Program-made: the position numbers and the translations under genes
Source of the DNA: DASUME01 sp041179425
GTDB taxonomy: Bacteria; Myxococcota_A; Polyangia; Polyangiales; DASUME01
Direction of reading: 5' to 3'
Length of the DNA stretch: 62,544 nt
Assembly: GCA_041179425.1 (NCBI GenBank)
Contig: JBEGTL010000001.1
Span: 1 to 62,544, forward strand
The notes under the pieces: model-generated
What the model was told of the DNA's origin: nothing
Seen by the model: only the letters and a program-made list of their open reading frames with translations
Databases searched by the model: none
Part shown: positions 16,360-24,900 of the stretch, in pieces
Layout: every line of letters starts with the position of its first letter
How positions within the stretch are numbered: the first letter of the stretch is position 1

Positions 16360-17340
16360 TTGAGCGACCGTAGCTGCGGCTGTGGGGAACGCTTTCGCCG
16401 CTGTGAGTCGGGGGACAAGGCCGTCTACGACGCCCGTGTGGCCGCCATCAGCGAAGAGCCGGTGGCTATCACCGACTCGGTGCTGCGCGCCGACGAGGAC
16501 TACTTTCACATCCTCACCACGCGGCGCGGCTTCGTGAACGGCGTGCTCGCGTCTTACTATCGTCAGGATCAGGGCACGGGTGTGCTGGCGATCACGCCGC
16601 CCATCGCGCGCGAGGCCGTGCCCGACTTGCCGTTCAGCGCCCCAGAAGACGAGTGGAGGGAGTACCTGCGCGACGAGAACGCGAGTGGTGTGCTCACCAC
16701 GCCAGGCTGGCTGTACCGCTTTCCCACCCAGCGCTCGCGGGTCGCGCAGTTCTACGACGCGTTCTTGTGTCAGTCGTTCGTGCCGCCGGTGGACGCGGTC
16801 GCGCCCGACCCCGAAGACTCGTGTAACCGCGAGAACAACCTGGCCAAGCGCTGCGGCTGCAACTACTGCAACGCCGTGATCGAGCCCACGGGGGCGCACT
16901 GGGGACGCTACGGCGAGCGCAACGCGCAGTACCTCGACGTGACGCGCTTTCCCAAGTTCGACGCCAAGTGTCGCGATTGCGCGCTCGCTGGCAACACCGG
17001 CTGCGACGGGGAGTGCGGCAACTACGTGATGCAGGCCTACGACGGCGACGGCGCCAACTCGTTGGGCATGCTCAAGAGCTACCTGTACCGCTCGGCGTCT
17101 GACGAGGCGAACATCTCGAGTGGGCCGCGGCTGCTCGTGCAGCGCATGCTGCAGACCGGCGACCTCGAGCGCTGCACGGTCAAGCGGATCTGGAAAGAGC
17201 TGCTCGGTCGCCCGATGGCAACCGAAGAGGAGAGCTTGTACCTGCGCGGACTGACCGACGGCTTCGTCGACAACCAGCACAACCTCAAGCGCCTGATCGA
17301 GGCCGTGGTCGGCACTGATGCCTATCGGAGGATCGACTGA
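16360..17340 (+). CDS. DUF1588/DUF1585-type protein, 5' truncated
   Basis: The frame has family-like sequence already before its first usable start (TTG 16360): CETQNFLSDRSCGCGERFRR. The middle GVLTTPGWLYRFPTQRSRVA followed by AFLCQSFVPP matches DUF1588. The C-terminal RCTVKRIWKELLGRPMATEE to LIEAVVGTDAYRRID matches DUF1585. Both belong to the secreted DUF1587/1592/1588/1585 cassettes of Planctomycetes and Myxococcota, of unknown function. A Cys-rich insert (RCGCNYCNAVIEP, KCRDCALAGNTGCDGEC) may bind metal. The N-terminal signal and DUF1587/1592 part are missing, so the protein is probably not exported. Its stop overlaps the next ATG. Confidence 0.55.
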   Translation: MSDRSCGCGERFRRCESGDKAVYDARVAAISEEPVAITDSVLRADEDYFHILTTRRGFVNGVLASYYRQDQGTGVLAITPPIAREAVPDLPFSAPEDEWREYLRDENASGVLTTPGWLYRFPTQRSRVAQFYDAFLCQSFVPPVDAVAPDPEDSCNRENNLAKRCGCNYCNAVIEPTGAHWGRYGERNAQYLDVTRFPKFDAKCRDCALAGNTGCDGECGNYVMQAYDGDGANSLGMLKSYLYRSASDEANISSGPRLLVQRMLQTGDLERCTVKRIWKELLGRPMATEEESLYLRGLTDGFVDNQHNLKRLIEAVVGTDAYRRID

Positions 17341-17879
17341 TGTTGAGATCGTACGCGCTCTGTCTGACCCTCCTCGCGTCGGCTGCGTGCAGCAATCAGG
17401 CGCCCGATGCCGCGCCGGCCGCCGCCGTGCCCGCGCAGCTCGAGCCCGTCCCGGCAGGACATCCGCCGATCGTCGCGCTGCCCGATCCCGAGCTCGCCGG
17501 GGGGCACGTGGGGCGCGCTCCTCGCCGTCTCACCACTGCGCAGCTCAAGGCGAGCATCCGCGTCACCACCGGACGCGACTGGTCACAGATCGACAACCTG
17601 GCCGCCTCGCTGGGGCGCGCCGACTACGCGCTGGTCAACGCCGAGGCAACCGAGACCAACCTGGTGTTCGCCAAGTTCCTCGACGACGGAGCGCGCGAGG
17701 TGTGTCTCGCCGCGGCCGACGCCGACCTCAAACAGACCGACGTTACGCAAGGTGCTGGTCTTCCCGTACGACCTGCTCAGCGCGGGCGCCGAGCTCAACA
17801 AACCCATGGAGGCTCGCGCGGGCGCCAACAAGAGCGACACGCTGGGGGTCTCTGTGTTGGGCTACCTGGCAAACCGTAA
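17340..17879 (+). CDS. Lipoprotein of the DUF1588/1585 locus, 3' truncated
   Basis: ATG 17340 overlaps the preceding stop. The product begins with a lipoprotein signal (MLRSYALCLTLLASAACSNQ, lipobox A-A-C) and continues with RRLTTAQLKASIRVTTGRDW, similar to the start of DUF1587-type domains that accompany DUF1588/1585 proteins. Family-like sequence holds to about VCLAAADADLKQTDV (base ~17740). Beyond that the frame runs out of frame through the neighbouring FG-GAP gene and ends at 17879. I infer that about 120-130 N-terminal residues are genuine and the rest is read-through after a deletion joint. Confidence 0.5.
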   Translation: MLRSYALCLTLLASAACSNQAPDAAPAAAVPAQLEPVPAGHPPIVALPDPELAGGHVGRAPRRLTTAQLKASIRVTTGRDWSQIDNLAASLGRADYALVNAEATETNLVFAKFLDDGAREVCLAAADADLKQTDVTQGAGLPVRPAQRGRRAQQTHGGSRGRQQERHAGGLCVGLPGKP

Positions 17880-19482
17880 GGTCAGTGCGGACACACCGCG
17901 TGGTCTGCTCGCCTACGCAGGACGCGCCACCACGCGCTTTGGCGACTACACGGGCCGCCTCGACAGCTACCTGGGCAGCGGCGCCCTGTCGGCGCGCACG
18001 GCGAGCGCTGCAGAGATTCCGGCGCGGGTCGCTTCGGAGCAGCACGGTGCGGCCGTGCGACTCGGCGTGATCGACGGCACCGTGCGCGCATTGGTGGGTG
18101 TGCCCGGCTACGCTGGCGGCGGCGTCAACGGCGACGGCGTGGATCTGGGTGCAGGACGCGCGCTGCACTACCAGCTCGGTGCCGGAAACAACCCTCAGAT
18201 CGTCGCCCAAGGAGCAGACCGCCCGTACACCGACGGCCTTCAGGCGGCCTACGGGGGGCGCAACGTGGGTGTCGACGTTGCGTTCACGGACTTCGACGGC
18301 GACGGTCGCCAAGACTTGGTGGTGGCAGCGCCCCTGCTGTCGACACCGACCACGAGCAGCACCGACTACGCAAGCGTGAAGCCGGAGTGCGTGACGGCGT
18401 CTGCACAGACCAATGGCGGCGCGCTGATCTTCCTGGCTCGCGCCGACGGCACGTTCGTGAACGGATTTCGTGTGTTTGCGGCAAACGCCATCGCGGGTTG
18501 CACGCCTGCCGACAGCAATGCCTGCAAGCGCACCAACCTCGGTCGCGCCGGCATCGCCGGTGGATTCGACTTCGACGGCGACGGCAAACAAGACCTCCTG
18601 CTCACGCGCAACAATGGACTCGAGCTCTTTCTCGGTCGCGCGCCGGACGACCGCGCGTTGGCCAAGCCCACCATGGTCTGTGATCCCGCATTCTCTCTGC
18701 CCGCGCTGGCGCAGGGTGTCTCTGCACCGCAGGCGCTCGGCGATCTCGACGCCGACGGGTGCGCCGAGGTGTCGCTTCGCTACAGCGACGACCAGCGCGC
18801 GGGCCTCGTCGTGCTGTTCGGCTTTGCCGCGGACGGCACACGGTGCAAGGCGCACAAAGAGGCCGCGTGGCTGCGCATCTCGGGCGATGCGGAGACCGGC
18901 CTCGACAACATGAAGCTCGGCGTGGCCACGGTGCGCGCCGGCAAGCTCCTCGGCGATGCGCGTGACTTCGTGGCGGTGTCGGCGGCGCTGTACCCGTTCC
19001 GCGGTCAACCGCAGCCCACGGTGCTGTTGTTCGACGCTGCGGAGTGGGTACAAAAGCGGCCCCCCAAGGGTGAGCTGTTGCTGAGCGCGCTCCACGACGG
19101 TCTCACCCCCCTCGCGCTGACCTACCGCGAGCGGGCGGTCGAGCTCGGCCGCGGTCTGGCCGGCAACGTCGATCTCGACGGCGATGGGGCCGTCGACCTC
19201 GTCGTCGCGGCGCCCGGCGCATCCCTCAATGGAGACGGTGCCGGTGCGGTGTTCGTGTTCCGTGGCGGGGCGCCGCTGGTGGCGCAGCTCGCCGGCCAGA
19301 CCAGCGCCGCACTCGCCTCGCACATCACCGTGTTGGGAGATGGAGCCGAGCGCGCGAGCGTGGGGCAGAGCGTGAGTACGGTCGCACGCACCGCAAGCAG
19401 TCCTGCGGTGCTGGGCATCGGCGCACCCCTCAGCTACCGCACGGGCACGGCCAACGGAACCAGCTGGCTACTCGCCTTCTGA
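17743..19482 (+). CDS. FG-GAP/integrin-alpha-like repeat protein, 5' truncated
   Basis: From LRKVLVFPYDLLSAGAELNK onward the frame encodes a ~575-residue extracellular-type beta-propeller. Calcium-binding FG-GAP motifs are visible as FTDFDGDGRQDLVVAAPL, GFDFDGDGKQDLLLTRNN, LGDLDADGCAEVSLR and NVDLDGDGAVDLVVAAPG, with a further GVNGDGVDLGAG turn. No signal peptide precedes it. The open frame extends upstream to 17407 only as the shadow of the lipoprotein, and the first usable start is GTG 17752 or ATG 17805. Such propellers act in adhesion or surface recognition. The protein probably lost its export signal at the joint near 17743. Confidence 0.6.
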   Translation, partial: LRKVLVFPYDLLSAGAELNKPMEARAGANKSDTLGVSVLGYLANRKVSADTPRGLLAYAGRATTRFGDYTGRLDSYLGSGALSARTASAAEIPARVASEQHGAAVRLGVIDGTVRALVGVPGYAGGGVNGDGVDLGAGRALHYQLGAGNNPQIVAQGADRPYTDGLQAAYGGRNVGVDVAFTDFDGDGRQDLVVAAPLLSTPTTSSTDYASVKPECVTASAQTNGGALIFLARADGTFVNGFRVFAANAIAGCTPADSNACKRTNLGRAGIAGGFDFDGDGKQDLLLTRNNGLELFLGRAPDDRALAKPTMVCDPAFSLPALAQGVSAPQALGDLDADGCAEVSLRYSDDQRAGLVVLFGFAADGTRCKAHKEAAWLRISGDAETGLDNMKLGVATVRAGKLLGDARDFVAVSAALYPFRGQPQPTVLLFDAAEWVQKRPPKGELLLSALHDGLTPLALTYRERAVELGRGLAGNVDLDGDGAVDLVVAAPGASLNGDGAGAVFVFRGGAPLVAQLAGQTSAALASHITVLGDGAERASVGQSVSTVARTASSPAVLGIGAPLSYRTGTANGTSWLLAF

Positions 19483-19805
19483 GTGTCTGTTCCGCGCGGA
19501 TCACCTGCAGCTCTGCGTGCGACGACGCCGTCGCGTGCGACACCAGGTGCAAGAGTGGTGCGACCTGCAATATCGATTGCAGTCACTCCGACGCGTGCAC
19601 CGCGAAGTGCGAAAAGGGCTCGTTTTGCGGCATCGACTGCCATAGCGTCGAGGACTGTAGCGGGGTCAGCTGCGAGGCAGGTTCGGTCTGTCGCCTCCAC
19701 TGCCGCGAAGGCGGCGACCCTGCAGGCAAGTGCGAACTCGACTGCAAAGACGGCACAGGGGCCAGCTGCCCCGACGGCACGCTCGTCTGCAACGCGCCCT
19801 GCTGA
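19479..19805 (+). pseudogene. Cysteine-rich repeat protein C-terminus without a start codon
   Basis: Overlapping the FG-GAP stop, in another frame, 108 codons encode about 22 cysteines spaced mostly 3-5 residues apart: CSSACDDAVACDTRCKSGA, CNIDCSHSDACTAKCEKGS, CGIDCHSVEDCSGVSCEAGS, ending ACNAPC-like at TGA 19803-19805. The C-x3-C-x4-C spacing resembles disulfide-rich tails of secreted myxobacterial proteins. No ATG, GTG or TTG with a ribosome-binding site precedes it, and the frame is not meaningful upstream. It may be the severed tail of a secreted protein or reach translation by frameshift from the FG-GAP gene. Confidence 0.45.
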
Positions 19806-19952
19806 GACAACCCGCCGCGCTCGAACGGGCTATGTCTGCGATCGCAGGGGCGCCTTTCAAGGGTGTGCATAGCGCGCTGCGGCGCGAAGAAATGCACTCG
19901 TTTGTTAACTACTGTCCCAATCCCTGGTTTCCGCGCGAGCGCCAGGTAACAT

Positions 19953-21578
19953 GTGCACAGCGTGTCCCCGACCCTAGAGAGCCAGCGCAAGCTCGAAGAT
20001 CTGGAGCATCAGTTCCAGGCGCTCGTCGAGTGCTCCGCCGACGCCATCTTCATCACCGACTTCGACTCGGCGCGTTTTATCCGCGTCAACTCGCGTGCGG
20101 TCGAGTTGTTCGGGTACGAGGCAGACGAGCTCGCCGGCATGACAGGGCGTCAGCTGCACCCCAGTGAAGACAACGCCGTGGTCGACGACATCAGTCGCGA
20201 TCTGATTCGCGACGGGTCGGTCACGCGACACGCCGTGCGTCTACGTCGCAAAGACGACGGCGTGTTCTGGGCCGAGCTGCGCAGCAGCGCCTACGTCGCC
20301 GATGGGCGCAAGCTGTACGTCACGTTCGTGCGCGACATCTCCGGCAAGCTCGTGCGCGAGCTGGAGCTCAACCAGGCCTACCAGACACTCAAAGACACCG
20401 AGGCGCAGCTGATTCGTTCGTCGCGTTTGGCGGCGATAGGTCAGCTTGCAGCGGGTGTCGCGCACGAGGTCAACAACCCGGCCGCAAGTGCGTTGCTCAA
20501 CCTCGAGGTCCTCGAGCAAGAGGTGCACGCGCTGGCTGAAGACGCTGCCTACGCCGAAGCGCGCGACTGTCCGCAGGTGCTGTTCGACTCCGTGCGCCGC
20601 GTCACGCGCGAGGCCGAAGAAGCGGTGCGCGACTCGTCCGAGGCGCTGCGTCGGATCGCCTCGGTGGTCAAGGGGCTGCGCGGCTTCGTGCAGATCACCG
20701 ACAGCGAGGTGCGTCGCGTCAGCGTGGACGAGGCCATCGACGCGGCGCTGCGCCTCGTGCAAAACCAGGTCCGCCAGCGCGCGACGGTGCACTGCACGTT
20801 TGGCTCTTCGCGCGAGCTCGTCGCCGATCGCGGCAAGCTGATCCAGGTCTTCATCAACCTCTTGCTCAACGCGGCGCAGGCCATCGAGGGCGGTGGCGGC
20901 GGCAAGATCGAAGTGTTCACCATGGACTCCGCCGACGGCGTCTTGGTGCGCGTCATCGACGATGGCCCAGGCGTGCCTGCGCACGCTGCGCCGCACATCT
21001 TCGAGCCCTTCTTCACCACCAAAGAAGCAGAGCACGGCACGGGGCTCGGGCTGTCCCTGTGCGCCGACATCATCCATCGTCACCGCGGCAAGCTCGAGCT
21101 ACGGAGCAGCGAGCGCGGTGCGAGCTTCGAGATCTTTTTGCCCATCGACACGGGCCTCGAGCTGCCCCGGCCGAGCGAGCCAGCCACCGACATGGGGCGC
21201 GCGCGCATCTTGGTGGTCGACGACGACGAAGGTTTGGTGCGCGCCTACCGACGCTGGCTCGGTCGCAAACACGACGTCATCGTCGCGTACGACGGCGAAG
21301 AAGCGCTGCAGCTGCTCGAGCAAGATCAAGAGTTCGACGTCATCTTGTGCGACCTGATGATGCCGCGCTTTGACGGCGTGGCGCTGTACGAGGCCGTCAT
21401 CGCGCACAAGCCGCACCTGCTCTCGCGCATGGTCTTCTGTAGTGGTGGGCCCACGAGCCCTCGCTATCAAGACTTCGCCAAGCTGCCGAGCATCGTGTTC
21501 TTCGACAAGCCCATCCCGCACGACGGCTTCGAGCAGTGGGTGGCCGGCCGCATTCGCGAGCGCGAAAACCGCGTCTGA
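19953..21578 (+). CDS. PAS-sensor histidine kinase with C-terminal receiver domain
   Basis: The 541 residues contain a PAS domain (LVECSADAIFITDFDSARFI to YVTFVRDISGKLV), a dimerisation/phospho-acceptor helix with GQLAAGVAHEVNNPAAS (H-box; His is the phosphosite), and a HATPase domain with N-box FINLLLNAAQAI, G1 VIDDGPGVP, F-box FEPFFTTK and G2 GTGLGLSL. A receiver domain follows: RILVVDDDEGL, phospho-Asp in DVILCDLMMP, and a late Lys in VFFDKPIP. No membrane helix, so a cytosolic sensor. GTG 19953 is the first start in frame. The cognate output regulator is not adjacent. Confidence 0.92.
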   Translation: MHSVSPTLESQRKLEDLEHQFQALVECSADAIFITDFDSARFIRVNSRAVELFGYEADELAGMTGRQLHPSEDNAVVDDISRDLIRDGSVTRHAVRLRRKDDGVFWAELRSSAYVADGRKLYVTFVRDISGKLVRELELNQAYQTLKDTEAQLIRSSRLAAIGQLAAGVAHEVNNPAASALLNLEVLEQEVHALAEDAAYAEARDCPQVLFDSVRRVTREAEEAVRDSSEALRRIASVVKGLRGFVQITDSEVRRVSVDEAIDAALRLVQNQVRQRATVHCTFGSSRELVADRGKLIQVFINLLLNAAQAIEGGGGGKIEVFTMDSADGVLVRVIDDGPGVPAHAAPHIFEPFFTTKEAEHGTGLGLSLCADIIHRHRGKLELRSSERGASFEIFLPIDTGLELPRPSEPATDMGRARILVVDDDEGLVRAYRRWLGRKHDVIVAYDGEEALQLLEQDQEFDVILCDLMMPRFDGVALYEAVIAHKPHLLSRMVFCSGGPTSPRYQDFAKLPSIVFFDKPIPHDGFEQWVAGRIRERENRV

Positions 21579-21911
21579 GCCCCTCGTGCACTGACTCGCG
21601 CGCGCTCTCGAGCGGCCTGCGCGATCGGCTTTGCGATCTCGCGAGCAGGGTGCAAGAAAAATTGCCTGGCTAAACTGTCAGTGAATGATGGTTCGTCTCC
21701 ACGTCCGTCTGACTAGCCGACGTCATACGAGGGCGAACGTTTTGACCCATCGAGTGCATGACGAGAGGTCGCTTGCTGCGCCTTGCCGTTCTGCCCTCGC
21801 CAATCGATCGCGTGGACTCACTTTTGGGGGGGGTAGTAGAGCCCGGCACCTGTCCCTGGGTGCGAGCGTTTGCCACAATGGCCTACCCCCCAGCCACGGA
21901 GTCTGCTTCCG
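21579..21911. other. Intergenic region upstream of the haem-flavin fusion gene
   Basis: 333 bp without a convincing gene. The only clear features are a G8 run at 21826-21833 and a lower-GC patch around 21655-21690. The promoter of the fusion gene presumably lies here, but no good -35/-10 pair or operator was identified. Confidence 0.5.
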
Positions 21912-24900
21912 ATGGTCCACACTCGTGTAGAGGACTCGCTCAGCGCCGACGGCGCGGCGGTCACGGCGAAGCTCCGTCACGATGAAGAGCACAGGCGATT
22001 CCTCAGCGTGCCGCGCGCGGCGGCAGAGCTTGCGTTGCGCCGGCTCGAGCGCAACAACCTGCGCGCAGGCCACGAAAACGCGGGTTTTCTCTCGGCGGGT
22101 CGCGGCTATCTGCCCGCCACCAATCCGCTCACGCGGCTCGACCCTCGGTACGCCGCATGGGACGAGCTGGCGGCGGAGCTGCCCGCGCTCTACCGGTCGC
22201 TCAAGCTGCGCAAACGGGTCGAACAACTTCCCATCTTGGAAGCGTCTGCAGACTGCCTCGAAGCTCGCTACGCGATGCGTGCGTGCTCGCTGCTCGCGAT
22301 CGTGTCGCACGCGTACTGGTACGTGGACAGTCGCCCGCCGCGCGGCGCGCTGCCCGAGGCGCTGCGTCGTCCCTGGGCGCAGCTGCGTAAGCGCCTGGGG
22401 CGCACCCAAGAAGTCATCAACTACATCGATCTGATCGTCTACAACTGGAAGCTGCGCGACCCGACCCTGCAGAACCCGCTGGTGGTCGAGAACCTCGAGC
22501 TGTTGTTCCCCACGGTGGGCAACCAAGAAGAGCGCGTCTTTTACATGACGCAGCTGGAGATCCTCGCGCGCACCAGCCCCGTGGTGCGTCAGGTGGCCGC
22601 AGCGCAAGGCGCCGTGCTGCGCCAGGACGACGCGGCGCTCGAGATTGCGCTGCTCGACATCATCGACTGCCTCGGGCGCGTGGTGGCCACCTCGCTCCCC
22701 AAGATCAACCCCAACCCGTACGCGGACAACCACGTCGACCCGGTGGTGTGGGCCAAGACCGTTGCACCCTTCGCGGTGCCCATCCACGCGGGCGATCAAG
22801 GGCCGAGCGGCACCTCGTCGCCGCTCTTCAACACACTCGACCTGTTCTTCGGGCGCAAGGACTACGCGTCGTTTCTCGGCCGCGAGATCAAGCAGCTGCG
22901 CGCGCACTATCCACGGTCGTGGCAGGTGTACCTGTCGTCGCTGACCGAGCTCTCGGTGGCCAGCTACATCGAAGAGCGAGGCAGTCGCACCCTCCGCAGT
23001 GCGTTTCGGGAGGCCTTCGAGCTGTACGCCGGAGAGAGCGGCTTTCTCGGTCGTCATCGTATGAAGGTGTACGGCTACCTGGAGCTGGCCTTCAAGGTCG
23101 GCCGCTCGGTCACCATCGGTGGCTTTGGTGGCGTGTTCACCGATCGCACCTGGGACCTGGTCGATCGCGAGCTCGCAGCCTCCCAAAACGAGCGACTGCG
23201 CTCGTTGCCGCACTTCGTGCAGTGCGCGCGTGTGGTTGCCTCCAAAGAGTCCGACGCGGGCTCGGGCATTCGTCGCATCACGCTCGACGTCGAGAAGGCA
23301 GGGGTCCGCTATCGCCCCGGGGACCGCTGCCTGATCCTGCCCGAAAACGAACCCGCGCTGATCGAGCAGACCCTCAGGTCGCTGGGCCTTGCCGGCGAGC
23401 AGCCGATCGCGCTGACGCCCGAGTGGAAGGCGTACGCCAAAGACCGCCTCGAGCTCGACGGCAAGACCCAGATCTGCGCGCGCGAGCTGCTGCGCTACGG
23501 GGCCATCCGCCCGGTGTCACCGCGCCTGGCAGAGGCCCTGCACGCGCGCACGCAGTCGGAGTTCTTGTTCGATGCCATCGGCCGCGGCTCGACCGAGCGC
23601 TGGGAGCTGTGGGAGCTGCTCGACCTGTTGTCTGCACGCGGCCTCGCGCCGACGACGCTGTGGCAAGGCACCGACACGAATGGCGAACAGCCCAGTGAGC
23701 TGCTGAGCCGGCTGATCCCGCCGCAGCGCTTTCGTGTGTACTCCGTGTCGTCCGCGCCCAAGAGCCCGCTGCGGCGAGGGGAAGACACCATCGAGCTGAC
23801 GGTGGGGCAGCTCGCGTACGAAGCCAAGCCGTCCGAGCTCGACGCGGTGCGCGCGCGTGCGGACGCCGACACGGCACCCACGGTGCTGCGACGCGGGACC
23901 GGGTCGAGCTTCCTCGCGCGTGCCGAGCGGCTGGGTAGCGCGGTGGTCTTTCGGATCCAGCACCCCGACGTGTTCAGGTTGCCCGAGGACCCGGAGACGC
24001 CGATCGTCATGTTTGCCGGCGGCTCGGGCATCGCGCCCTTTCGCGCCTTTTTGCAAGAGCGGGCGCGCAACGCGCGACGCACGCGAGCCTGCCTGTTCGT
24101 GTCGGTTCGTGCGCCCGAAGACTTTTTGTACGGTGACGAGCTGGAGCGCGCGGTCGGCTCGGGCACGCTTTCGCTGACCGTTGCCTTCACGCGCAAGGGG
24201 GGGGCGCTCGTGCGAGACCGAGCCGGCCGGCTCGAGGTCCGACCTGCGGAGCCCCAGCGGCTAGAAGACCTGATGTTGGCGCCCGCCACCGCAGCCGAGC
24301 TGTGGCAGCTCGCCAAGACCAAGGCCGAGGGGGGCAGCGGCGCGGTGTTCTACGTCTGCGGTCGCAGCGGCTTTGCCGACACCGTGCTGGCCACGCTCAA
24401 GCGCATCTTTCGTGACCAGCTGGCGAGCGTGCCCGGTGCCGACCTGGCCACTGCGACCGAGCGGGCTGCGCAGCGCGTGTACCAGATGGTCGGTGATCGC
24501 AGGCTCTTGTCCGAGGTGCACACCGACGCGCGGCCGCTCGACGAGCAGCCACGCCTGTTCGACGTGTCCGAGATCGCTCGGCACAACGACGCCCAGCACG
24601 GCTACTGGATCGTGGTCGACCGCGTGGTCTACGACCTGACCGAGTTCATCGAGCTTCACCCCGGCGGCCGGCGCGTGGTGCAGGCGTACGCGGGCATGGA
24701 CGCGAGCCACGGCTTTGCGCGCGCACACCACGGGCGGGCCGATGTCGACGCGATGCGTGAGAGCTACCGCATCGGCATGGTGCGCACGCTCCGCTTCGAC
24801 GATCTCGTGGTGCGCGTCCTGGCCCCGAGCGGCGCGGTCCCGGTCGACGCCGCCGTCGCCTACCGCACGTTCGTCAAGGCGCTGACCCTGGTCGTGGAGA

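Noticed and set aside
17743..19323. 526-codon minus-strand frame over the FG-GAP gene
   Set aside because: Antisense shadow; the plus strand shows calcium-binding DxDxDG repeats.
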